The position numbers and the translations under genes are program-made. Below, piece after piece: positions 11,701-23,542 of a DNA stretch of 64,000 nucleotides. Under the pieces are notes generated by a model, which ran no database searches, had not been told where the DNA came from, and worked only from the letters and a program-made list of their open reading frames with translations. The stretch spans positions 14,115,925 through 14,179,924 of the forward strand of contig OX235266.1 in the NCBI GenBank assembly GCA_944472135.2, in the 5' to 3' direction. This stretch comes from Trichobilharzia regenti. Lineage: Eukaryota > Platyhelminthes > Trematoda > Strigeidida > Schistosomatidae. Numbering within the stretch: position 1 is the first letter of the stretch; every line of letters begins with the position of its first letter.

Positions 11701-14700
11701 GCTGGAAACAATTGGTGATATGGCTCAAAATTGTTCTCAATGTCTGGCGCAGATGCATTCACTCCTTGTGACTTTTGATTTTCAATGAAACTCTATTGTT
11801 CCTCGTTATTACTATTCCTTTGTCTCACACCTCTGTTTACTGTCTCTATTATGCATTTCTTCTACTTTCTTCTGTTGCTTTGTGTGGTACATGGAGGGAG
11901 TGTGGCGACTTGAACTGCTGCACATCGGTGCAAAGTTCTATATTGAATACAGACAGACAGACTTTATTCCAAACAATAGTAATTTTTATACAAAATGGAA
12001 TTTTCAGCATTTCTATGCATATTGCAACAGTCTAGCTTCTTTTATAAATATGTACATACATAAAATTTAAAATAATGATAATAATAGTATTAATAATGAA
12101 ACCGCCACTATAAACAGAATGTTGGTGAAAACATAATGAAGTATACGTAGATAGTATCATAGATAATACGTGTGATAATAAGAATAACGTTTGCTTCTAA
12201 TTTGCAGTTCAGATGACTGATTTAAAAAGTTTATTTATAAGTTCTTTTCTGATATGTGATTCTCTCTACATACACACACACACATACACACAACTACCCG
12301 TGATAAGTAATCTGGTGTTATGGTAGAATTTTTATATTTAATAGCTGTACGAGCATAAATCCTTCTTATGCGGTTTCTTCGGGTTTCATCCCCGAAGGTA
12401 TACAGGTAGAAAGTTGAGAATAAGTAGAGAAGATGTTCAGTGGTATCAGACAAGATAACTTCAGCCGAAGGTTCGCAAGAACTGAAGTGACTATTGACAA
12501 TAATGTCAGTTAGCTAAGTCAAAAGCACACAACTGAACCTACTTACAGCCATTTTAGTGTTCTACTTAATATGACATAGTCTTTTTTGAAAAGTCCAGGG
12601 AAGAATAAGGGTGAATAGTGAAGGAGAGTGACCAGAATACATTAATAAATTGTAAGAGAAGCAGTTGAGTTATGCTATCAGAAAGACTCAACTATTTTAT
12701 AACTCCATTGTGGATAAAATTTTTATTTCGATAAAGTCACATAGTATTTATTATACAGTAGTATTTACTGATGACCATGCTTCGAGCACAATTTATTACT
12801 ACTGCTCATAATCATATCAAGACACTACTCACTCACACAACTTTCTTGCACCACTTATATACATGAGTAAGCATTGATGATTAGACATTTGAATAAAATC
12901 AGTATAAGATAAAGCACATTCACAGATAATAATATTAGTGTTATCAATCAAATACAATCACTCACCCACTCTACTCGCAGCTCCAATCTTGTGTCTCCTC
13001 AGGTAAAACAAGAAGTCTTTTTAGAAGAATTTATGCACGTGCGTCTAAGTATAAAAATTCCACTATACCATATTTGGCCGAACGTACTTTATGTAATGAA
13101 AATGGTGTCAGGCATGAACTAACTAACCTTCTTTGCACTACTAAATGAACCATTTCCTCCCCACCCTTACAACATCAAACTTTATTGTTATTGTATTTCT
13201 TATATTTATAATCCTATCAATTTTTTTGTTTTTATTTATTGATTTTTCATAAGTGTCAACATCGTTTAAGCTGTGTTACCACTGTTAATCTTGTATTTCC
13301 CCTCACTATACTACATCAACAGAACATTAGATTCAATACTCTATAGTAACATGCTAAAATTTTCAAACTGAGTCGACTATACTGTTTGAAACAAACTCAT
13401 TGTTATTATTATTATTATTATTAATATTTAATGATCTCAATTCGTGCTTAGAATATTTTTGACTTTATGTCATAAGCGTGGACAAATTCCTCTGGTTACT
13501 TTTGTTTTAATTTTATTTATATTTTAAGTAAGTCAGATGCAATATTGTGACAAATGCTGAGAATTCCATTCTGTATTATAGGTAGTACTGTTTTTGGAAT
13601 AAAGTAAATCATTATTATTATTATTATTATCAGATGGGAAATAAGATGTTTTGATAGTCAAAATAAGTAACTTGTTAGAATGTTATGATATAAATTGAAT
13701 ACATTTTAACATTATTTATTATCCTCCTCTGATTTAACTGGTGACAACAATATCTTCCCTATCTGTGGTATTTGTTTCGAGTCACTTCTGTTGCATGTGC
13801 ATGGGTGTAGACTCGATGAACCAGGAATCATCCACCTGCCCATATTACTTTTTAGAATGTTGACTCTACCCCACCTATTAAATTGTGTGGTTGTGTGTTA
13901 ATGCATGCAGTGTTATTGCTGAACTATTTTCTAAGTTACTTATCTTCTTAGAGAACCACTGAAAACCAGGGAGTACAGGACAGCTGTTTCATTCCCCTAG
14001 TTTGGGAATCATTGGCAGTAAGCTTTCACTGCATCGGGGTTCTAACCCAGGACCTTCCGGTTACAAGGCAAGCTGGCTCGTATACCATTCAGCCACTGGG
14101 GCCCGATTCAATGGCTTATGAATTCTAACTTCTACCAATTCGTGATTTAGCGCGACCCCAACCATTGTCGTAGGTGGGATATCCATCCATACACGTGACA
14201 TCTAATTGGACCTCACTGGTCACGACTTCTCATTAAATTTAGTAGAAGTTGGAATTCATGAGCCATTAAGTCCAGTCCCAGTGGCTGAATGGTAAACGAG
14301 GTTGCCTTGTAACCGGAAGGTCCTGAGTTCAAATCCCAGTGGGTGCATACTGCCGATGATTCCCAAACCAAGATGAAACAGCAGCTGTCCAGAACTTACT
14401 GGTGTTGAATGGTTCTCTAACTGATATCATTCCGTGATCAACTCGTAAAACATAACTAACCCTTACAAACCAAACTATTGAAAATTACTTATCTTTGTTG
14501 GATCAATCATGCTAAGCTTAACTAAATTCTTATGTTCTGATAATCTCACTACTCCTGATCTACTGGTTTGACTGACCAATGTAGTTGACTTAACTCGCAG
14601 TCATTGCAAAGTATTTTGTAAATTATATTATTTTGTTTAATTGGATCAACCTACAGAGTCCTTTAGCCCCACATATATATTTATGAAGGGTTAATCTTTC

Positions 14701-15668
14701 ATTTCCATGTCGTTGTTTCTTTTTACTGCATAGAATATGATCGTGTACGATTAAGAATTCCAATAGTGAATTGTCATTTCACTGGTACTGGTGATTTATT
14801 TGCTGCTTTAACTTTGGCTCGATTAGAACCACGAATTGTGAACGAGAATGGTGAGAAAGTGGCTAAATACTCTTTCAAGGTAAATGGAAAAAAATACTGT
14901 TGTTTGACGTCATTGCCTTTTCTTTGTATAACAATTTCTAACTATAATTGCCAGTTTTGAGTAGTGCTAGTACATGAGCTGTATTCGAAATTCAATAGAA
15001 GTTCTAGAACAATATTTTTATTCAAGTGTTGGTTTTCAGGGGTCGATTGATTGGTTTTACGACTTCACCATCAGCTCACGTCGGTTAAAGAACCATTGGA
15101 AGACCTGAGAGTACTAGACTCAGCTGTTTCGCCCTAGCCTGCTACCGTTCAGTAGTACGCACCCATCTCGGGTACATGCCCAGGCGTTTCCAGTTACAAG
15201 GCGAGCTCGTGGACCATGCAGCCATTGGCACTCAAAAACTTTCCCTTATTCAAGTGTCGGTTTGCAGGGATTTCATCATGGGTTGACATTGGGTAAAACC
15301 ATGTGGGAGTAACAGGCACAGTAGTTTCATCCCCCTAGTTTTGGACTCTTCAAAAGTTCGCACTTACATCATGGGGTTCGAACCGACCACCTTTCGGGTT
15401 ACAAGGCGAGCCAGCTTGTATACCATTTTGCCGCTGGGTCCCGATCCAATGGTTAGCCCATGCCAATTCACGACATAGCGCGACCGCTAGTCAATGTCTT
15501 CCGCGATTATTTGGCACCACACTCGACTTGTTGTACCCCACTGGTCACGACTTCCCACCACAATGCAGATAAATACCTACTTGAATACGGTCAGTCGCTG
15601 GTGAGCATCAGGCCAACATTCAGCTGTCGGTCTGCACGGATTTGATTAGTTGCAGGATTTATTCATCA

Positions 15669-15716
<48 letters not shown>

Positions 15717-18700
15717 AGTTTTTGCGAGGGCTGAAATACTACCCGAATGCTCGTATTGAAGCAGGTGGTTGTCTTAAAGACCCACCCGTCCCAAGGAGCT
15801 TTTGATTTGAAAACTGATCTACAAAGCAGTGGGACAGCATCAAGCGACCAAAACGGTTTTATGTGTCTTTCGATGTATTTAGATTGTGGGGCCCGTGTCC
15901 ACTACACGTTTGGAATTAGGGTTTTCCAGCTCCCCTTGGTAGATCAACCTGCATGTCAACCAGTCTGGTTGTAAGCGCCAAATGTTCGAATTCACCCCGT
16001 GCGCCGCATGAAAGTAGGGGAATAGTGCTTACTTGTCAGAGCGGGGACTATAAACGTGTGTGGCTACATGACAGCATTATTTTGAGAAGAAGACCACAGT
16101 CTACCCACACTCTGCCGCACTGGGTTGTTTAAAGGCGGCTATGAATACATGAATGTTGTTCTTTAGTTAAAAAAAATATATGTATATCGTATATATTCTT
16201 TATGATTCGATACTAATAATTTAAGTTAACATATATATCTGTTACTTTTCTTTCTAGGAGGCATTTCAATGGGTTATTAGCACAATGCAAGCTGTTCTAC
16301 TAAGAACATTAAAACTGTCTACTTCTCCTGGTAAGAGTTAGCTACTTTCACATTTCTTTTTTCCTAAAGCTGTTTACCACAAACTAACTTTAATAGCTGA
16401 AGAAAGTCTTTTATAGGTTGATGATACTGCGAGATAAATTGGTTCTTCTTGATTGTTTGATGACATTATGTCAAGCTTTCATGTCACTAATTTTTTTCCC
16501 TTCACGTTCCCAGTGGAACATAAGGTCTCAAGCTAGTAGCTTGAAATTTCTGTAGCAGTGTTTAATTTTACAAGATGGGGTTGCTAGCCACCTCATGCCC
16601 AACCTTTCCGCTTTACCAGTCTCACTAATGGCTTAGTGAGGTAAAGGTGTGCGTCGGCCGGGGATCGAACCTCGGACCATGTGCATGGTCGGCAAGCGTC
16701 CTAACCGCTGTGCCACTGACGTACTCAAACATTATCAGGGCGAGGCGCATGCATATAGCACACAGCTTTCTTCAAACCGTGCACACAACCATTAGGTCGC
16801 GTACTATCCCATGTCACTTATAGATACAGAAAAAGACCAGTGCTCAACACGTAATATAATTTTCCTTACTCCACTTTAAACTGAGGCGTGAATCAGACAC
16901 AGAAATTGATTTATGTGACAGGGGAAGTAACCGTCATAGTATAATCCCAGCTGCGTGGTATACTGCCGCACCGAAATTATGAGAACAACTACTTTATATC
17001 CTAGCTTGGAACTCCTCAAGTGCGATGTGTACTCCAAATATTCAGATTCTATGGTGGACACTTCACCATTCAGTTACTGGGGTTTGGAATCCAGTGATAC
17101 ACACATATTCCAACTTCTGTTAATTTTCTTTCGATATAGTATCACTACCATCCGATGTCACCAGTGAAAAAATGTCTACCGTTGCATGAGACTTGGTGAC
17201 CCCTATCTGGGGTCACAGCCTTTTGTTTTCGATATTTGGAACTCTCAGTTGAAGCCTGGTCAGTAGTGTAGCGCAGTTTCGATCAGTAAGTTTTTCCGAA
17301 TTGTTAGATGGAAACAGAACAATTCCAGGGGTGTATTATTGTTATTCAGTAGAACTTTTCGGTAAATACAAAACGGGATTGCTGGTGGATTAGTGGTGGG
17401 AATCAATGCCTGTTGATGTTATTTGCTTAACTTCATACGGACGAGATTTCCGACCGTATTAGGAGAGCTAGGGTGGTGTGCGTTAATTTCAGCCACCTCT
17501 GACATTGTTGCGACGTTAGCCTGAATGTCAAAGGTTGGGTTTACAATGCTTCGGTGCGCACTGTCTTACTCTACGCTAGTGAAACCTGACCTCTCCGAGC
17601 TGAGGATGTGCGGCAACTCTGTGTATTCGACCATCACCGTCTCCTTAGAGTTACTTGCTTTCGATAGCAGCGTCGTGTGAATAATCCTGAAGTCCGGTGT
17701 TGTGTGTTTGGACACAGTAGAGATCCCCAATCATCATTAAGTGTCGTCATCCGAAGACACCGTCTTCTGTGGTTTGGACATGCACTACGAATGTCACATC
17801 CCAGAGGCTTCCGTACCAGTCTCCTCTGTTCTGTAGCCCTGAGAAGGGATGGAAAAGGTGGAAAGGTGGTCAACACATGACATGACGTCACCGTGGGATA
17901 AGTGATATTTGTGGTAGATTACTGTCATCGGTTGGTGCATCACGACTCCTTGATTGGAGTCCGAGAGATAGCTCGAATTGGTGGCCTGAAAGGTTATCGG
18001 ATATCGCCAAGAATCGCAATCATCAATGGCGAATGTGCTACTATTTCATCCTTTTCCCCTTTTTGACAGTAATTCGACGAATATTGTTCAGTATTATTAG
18101 ATATAGCTGCCTTCTTCCCAGATAAAGTCCTTTTTCCATTCTCTACCTATTTTTTTCTCATATTTTCTCACATATGACTGAATTCTTTCAGTCAAGTTTC
18201 CAGTGTGGTCACTCTAAATCAATCTTAGATGGATGGCTGGAGGTGATCGGCAGATCTAGATTTGTCTGTGCTGCTTGATGACATTCATCAGTAAGGTGTA
18301 TTTGTAGCTTTGAAGGAACTTATGTCCTGTTGAAGATACGATCCCTGGTCACCCATTGATGTGATTAGAGACGTTACCAATGAGGTAGTCGGGCGATGAT
18401 TAGTCTCCAGTGCTGTAACATCACTGAATGCAGCACTGGATAGCATCAGTATGCTAGAGACTGCAGATTCACCTTTCTGACGAGTATCAAAATGTACAAA
18501 ACCTAAGTGCACAAGGCTTCCTGCCGATTTTCTCTAACCATCTTGTACATACATACCTAACCAACGACAGTAAGCACCAGTCGTTATCAACGGGAGAAAT
18601 TTTAAGGAAGTCACCTGTTTCACTTATCTCGGCAACGTCGTTTCATCTACAGATGTCATAGACGAGGATGTCAAGGGTAGCATTTCCAGAAGGTCATTGT

Positions 18701-21700
18701 AGACTTTTGTTTATGATTATCTTCGCTACACACTGGAGGTCAAATTGTCAGGAAGGATTAGCAACAAGGAACTCTGACAGAGATGACGAAACAACCACGA
18801 ACCTATTCGCCAAAAAATATACAAAGAAGGAAATGGTGGTGGATTGAGCATAAACTGAGGAGACCATTCAGTAGTGACCCTTAATTGCCACCCGAATAAG
18901 AAACTATGAGTTGGGCTTTGGCCTGAGAGTGACATAGAGGAGATTGAGAGAGGAGGGGATGAGAGCTTATGGGCAATTGTTTAAAGCCAGACAATTGAAG
19001 GAGTGTAGAAAACACAGTGAAGTGGAGATGTGCTGTTGAAGCCCTATTTTCCACTCGGAACATAATGATAATAATCTCATATATTACAATTTATTTGAAC
19101 TGAATGAACACCAATCATTGACTTGATTACAGGATTTCATTATGAGCTGATATCGGTTAGAGAAACATTAAAAAAACTGCAGGGAGTGCTGGACAGCTTT
19201 TTCATCAGCCTAGTTTGGTACTCTTCATCAGTACGCACCCACACCGCGGGGTTCGAACACAGGACCTTCCAGTTGCAAGTTGAGCTCGTAGACCATTAAG
19301 CCATTGGGATCCGATCCAGTGGCTAGCCCATGAATTCGAACTTCTGCCGATTCCCGACAGTGGCGAGTATTTGTCCTCACGCCCGACCAGCTGTGGCCAG
19401 TAGGGTGAAGCACTCAGGTTTTCCAATGGTTCTCTAACCGATGTTAGCTAATGATGAAATCCTGTAACCAACCAATCAAATCCGTATAGACCAATACTTG
19501 AAAATCACTGACTTCATAGATTCGCGCCAAGTTGTAATCCAATTATTATTCATTATATTCTTAATTCAACTGGAACAATATTTTGTGGTAGATCTATTCA
19601 CTACATATACAAAATGCTTCTTGAACATAACAGTCAACGGAGGCCAGAGGCTTTGTTAATTTACCTAGTATCATTATTTTATTATTTCATTCCTTAGCGT
19701 TCCGAGTGCAACATAGGGTTTTAAGCTAGAGCTTAGAAGTTTCGATAGCGGTGGTTTTATTTTTACGGGATGTAGGGTCGCTAATCTTGTGCTCAACCTT
19801 CCCTCCCCCTTTACCAGGCTTACTACCGGCTTAGCGAGGTTTATAAGTGGATTGGCGTCCGAGGATCGAACCTCGGACCATATGCATGGTTGGTGAACAT
19901 TCTACCGTTGAACCGTCGACGCAGCATTTACCAAGTATTCTACATTTGGTTACAGGATTTCATCATGAGCAGCTGACATCAGTTAGAGAACCATTGGAAA
20001 ACCAGTTGGGAGTACTGGAAAGCTGTTTCGTCCTAATTAGGGACTCATTGTCAGTATACACTCACCGGGTTTCGCCGGTGACTGACTGGCTACAGGAAAA
20101 AGTTGCCTGGAATTCTAATGAGAAGTCGTGACCAGTAGGATTCACTCGCCGATGACATTGACTGGTGATCACGCTAAAACCACGAGCTGGAAGGAGCTAG
20201 AATTGGTGGGCCACTGGATTCTATCCCAATAACTGAATGGTCTATGAGTCCACCTCAAAACCTGAATGGTTGTGAGTTCGATCTCTGTTAGGTGGAGTCG
20301 TGGGTGTGTACTGATAAAGAGTCACAAGTACGGACGAAATGACTGTCCAGTACTCCCTCCTGGTTCTTAATGACTTTCCAACTGAGGCCAATTCGTGATC
20401 AATCTTGAAAAAAAAGCATTTTATGCCAAAACCTCCAGCATATATAAGTTAAAAACCTTTAATTCACTTATACCACAAGTAATAGAGTCATTCAATTGAA
20501 TCTGTTTGTATAAATCCAGCTCCTGGAACTAGATCTTTCATATTCCAAGCAATGAGACGTACTTGTTGTGAGAAGACTGACAATTTTATCTAATTGTTCA
20601 TGCTGTGAAATGAGTGGAACGGGATTCGAACCCTGAGACACAACCGCCAGGTAAAAGCCGAGTAACTAAGCCAATAAGAGATGCATCCTGGATAAACTGA
20701 ATACTGTTGTTAAATGGTTGAAGTCAATCGGCAGGTAGCCTTCAACCTAAGTTTCATGCTTCTTGGTACTCACCACCAGTCGGTTAGGCGTTTAACTTCA
20801 ATCTTAGAGAAATTCATGTACCTTCTGAGATTCGAATCCAAGTCAATCAGTGCTCTGCAGTCTGAACCAAATGAAGGACCAATCACTTGAAATTAGTTAC
20901 TTACTACCTAGTGTGTCTAATCAAAGTATCCAATATAGTTCTACACGGGGTCAGTTGTGAGGCTGAATAGCTGCGTAGTGGTAACATCCCCCTGACTGCA
21001 TCACTGAGTGACTTGGATTCGATTCTCAGGATTTCAGATATTCCTTGCTGACTGATGAATGCCAACGGGCATGAGACCTTGGTCGTAGGCTTTCCTCCAA
21101 CCCCACCTAACAAGAATACAAGAGTTTACCGTCACCCCATGAAAAAAAGGTCACTTGTCTTTGATCATAGGTGTCTGAGTTCCATCTCCCTATGTTAGAT
21201 GGTATAATAATAGGCTGAGGAGTAGCATTGGGGTCAGGTGTCGGTCGAGTGTTAGGTAGGAAGGGAAAATCAATCTATGAGGTTGTAAAGTTACATCGAT
21301 TGAGGTGGTTACACTACATGTGTTACGCATGCCTAGCCATCGCCTTCTTGGACGACGGGCAATGTTAGTTCACGACATAAGACCAGGTTGGGAAAGAGTC
21401 AGTCAATGAAACCCATGACAGTTAGTGTGAATCAGTCGTGTAGGGAGTTGTAGACAAGCTCCCTAACTGGTTGAGGTCCTCGGGATGGTAAAAACCAACG
21501 ACAGCTGGAGGCAATTAATTGGCGATATGGCTCAAACTCATCGTTGCCAATTGCTGACTCAGATGCCTTCACTCTTTGTAATTTGTCACATCCAATAAAA
21601 CTCTATTGTTCTTCCATATTACTGTTCATTTTACCTCAATCACACTTCTGTTAATTATCTCTACTCTTTTCTCTTGCTTTATGGGCTACAAGAAGGGAAT

Positions 21701-23506
21701 GTGACAACTGGAACTGCTGCACATCTGTAGAAAGTTCTAAGTTACAACTAGTCAATCAGTCAGTTTCACCATCACGATGAGTTATCTAGCATGTTGATCA
21801 CATATTACAAACTCTTGACGGATAGAATTCAGTGTACACCAAACAAACTACCAGGCACATGGGATCAGTTACCACCTAGTGTCCAATCAAAGTCTGAATT
21901 GAAGATATATTTATATAATTTCCTTTAGTTCCTAGAGGAAGATAGGGTTTCTGTCGCACGTCTCAATTGTGTTCAGTTCTCAGCTAACGTTTTCCATCAC
22001 CTGGCTCCACATCTGCTCCACATGCTTTCATCTACTCTTCACATGATCTCCTCCATGTCACCCTTGCACTGACGACCAACTCCGCCGCTTCTCGTTCGGG
22101 TTCCACTCGAGAGCCTGTCGTGTGATATCACTTGAGAGTTTTCTCAGAGTATGGTTAGCCAGCCAATCCACCTCTATTTCCTCCTGTAGACTTGTTGCAC
22201 AAATTGTTCCTGCTGGGCTGGTTTGCTCCCAGAGATCCCTGTTGCTGATCTTTTCTGGCCAGCCATCTGATCCTGTGTATTGATCGAAGACAGACATTGG
22301 TGGAAGTCTGTAATTTGTTCGAAGTGCTCTTCATGAGGCACCAAGTCTCTGTCTGTCTGTATTCAACATAGAACTTTGCACCAATGTGCAGCAGTTTAAG
22401 TTGCCACACTCCCTCCATGTACCACACAAAGCAACAGAAGAAAGTAGAAGAAATGCATAATAGAGACAGTAAACAGAGGTGTGAGACAAAGGAATAGTAA
22501 TAACGAAGAACAATAGAGTTTCATTGAAAATCATAAGTCACAAGGAGTGGATGCATCTGCGCCAGTCATGGAGAACGATTTTGAGCCATATCACCAATTG
22601 TTTCCAGCTGTCATTGATTTTTACCGTCCCGAGGACCTTAACCAGTCAGGAAGTCTAAACCTTCCTACGTGGCCACAACTAACTGTTGTGGATTCGATTG
22701 ACTGGTTCCATGTTTTGGTTTGACCGCCGCTAGCTCTTTTCCAGCCTGACCCTATATCAGCTAACATTGCCCATTGTCGAGGAAGGCGATGATTAGGCAT
22801 AACAAATGCGTAGCACATGTCCTAACCATCTCACTCGATGTAATTACACAGCCTCGTCGATTTATTTACCCTCCTTACCTAGAACTCGACCGAAGCCTAA
22901 TCTCAATATTGCTCACTTTATTATACCACTTCACACGGGAGATAGAACACAGGCATCTATGATCGAAGACAGCTAGTCTTTTCATGTCTTCCACTCTCAA
23001 TGGCCAGGTCTCACAGCTAACCATAAAGGAGGACGGAGCAGACTGATGAGCAGTACACCCGCCATTTGGTTGATAGCTGGATATCACGTCTACCAAGCCA
23101 GAGACGGTGTAAACTGGCAAATGTAAATCTAGCCCTCTGTATCCGTACTCAGCTGAGATTTCGTCAGAGATCAACTCGTTGGTATTGGCTGATGGTACTT
23201 CCCAAATAAGTGAAGCGGTCAACGTGCCCTACCACTTCACCCCTTATTTCTAGACTAGGAGTTAGCGTGGTGTAGTCCTGTAACATCATCTTACATTTGA
23301 CAGCAGGAGCGAATCGCTCGCCTGCCAAACATTCGTAGATTTCAGCTCCTCAAGGCGTTCAGAAGACTGTGCTGGATTTTGTCAGCGTCCTCGCCTAGAA
23401 GAGAGGACGAGATTATTTCCTGGTAGCAAGTCAATCGCTGGGTCTCTGAAGTGAGTTAGGGTTAAGTCCATTAGTACATCTATGATGAAGTTGATCCACA
23501 AAGTAG

Positions 23507-23542
<36 letters not shown>

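Larger units (their letters stand above)
12690..14660 (-). mobile_element. Penelope-like element, host of two later insertions
   Basis: The pieces align in order with 31255-33545: 12700-12980, 13633-13946 and 14485-14660. The right-hand piece encodes, on the reverse strand, the start of a GIY-YIG endonuclease region (IIYKIPCNDCKL-like, near 14590-14645). Penelope-like elements carry a reverse transcriptase fused to a GIY-YIG nuclease. A CR1-D2 fragment and an FB-SINE split the copy. It lies in PDXK intron 7. Confidence 0.6.

Noticed and set aside
12700..12790. Hammerhead ribozyme at the Penelope-like terminus (ACTGATGACCATGCTTCGAG)
   Set aside because: CTGATGA is present, but the matching GAAA and a plausible stem II/III were not found here or in the related termini at 6240 and 25010.
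16640..16722. tRNA gene
   Set aside because: The A and B boxes are near consensus, but the sequence is the head of a dispersed Smα-like SINE with a body and tail, and the same head occurs at many sites. The same applies to the tRNA-like parts at 27360, 40145, 46868, 50650 and 58680.
22155..22534. Minus-strand ORFs of 67-90 residues near 22.2-22.5 kb as host genes
   Set aside because: They translate the RTE-A2 3' UTR and the RTE-C C-terminal domain; the same peptides recur at 11775-12035.
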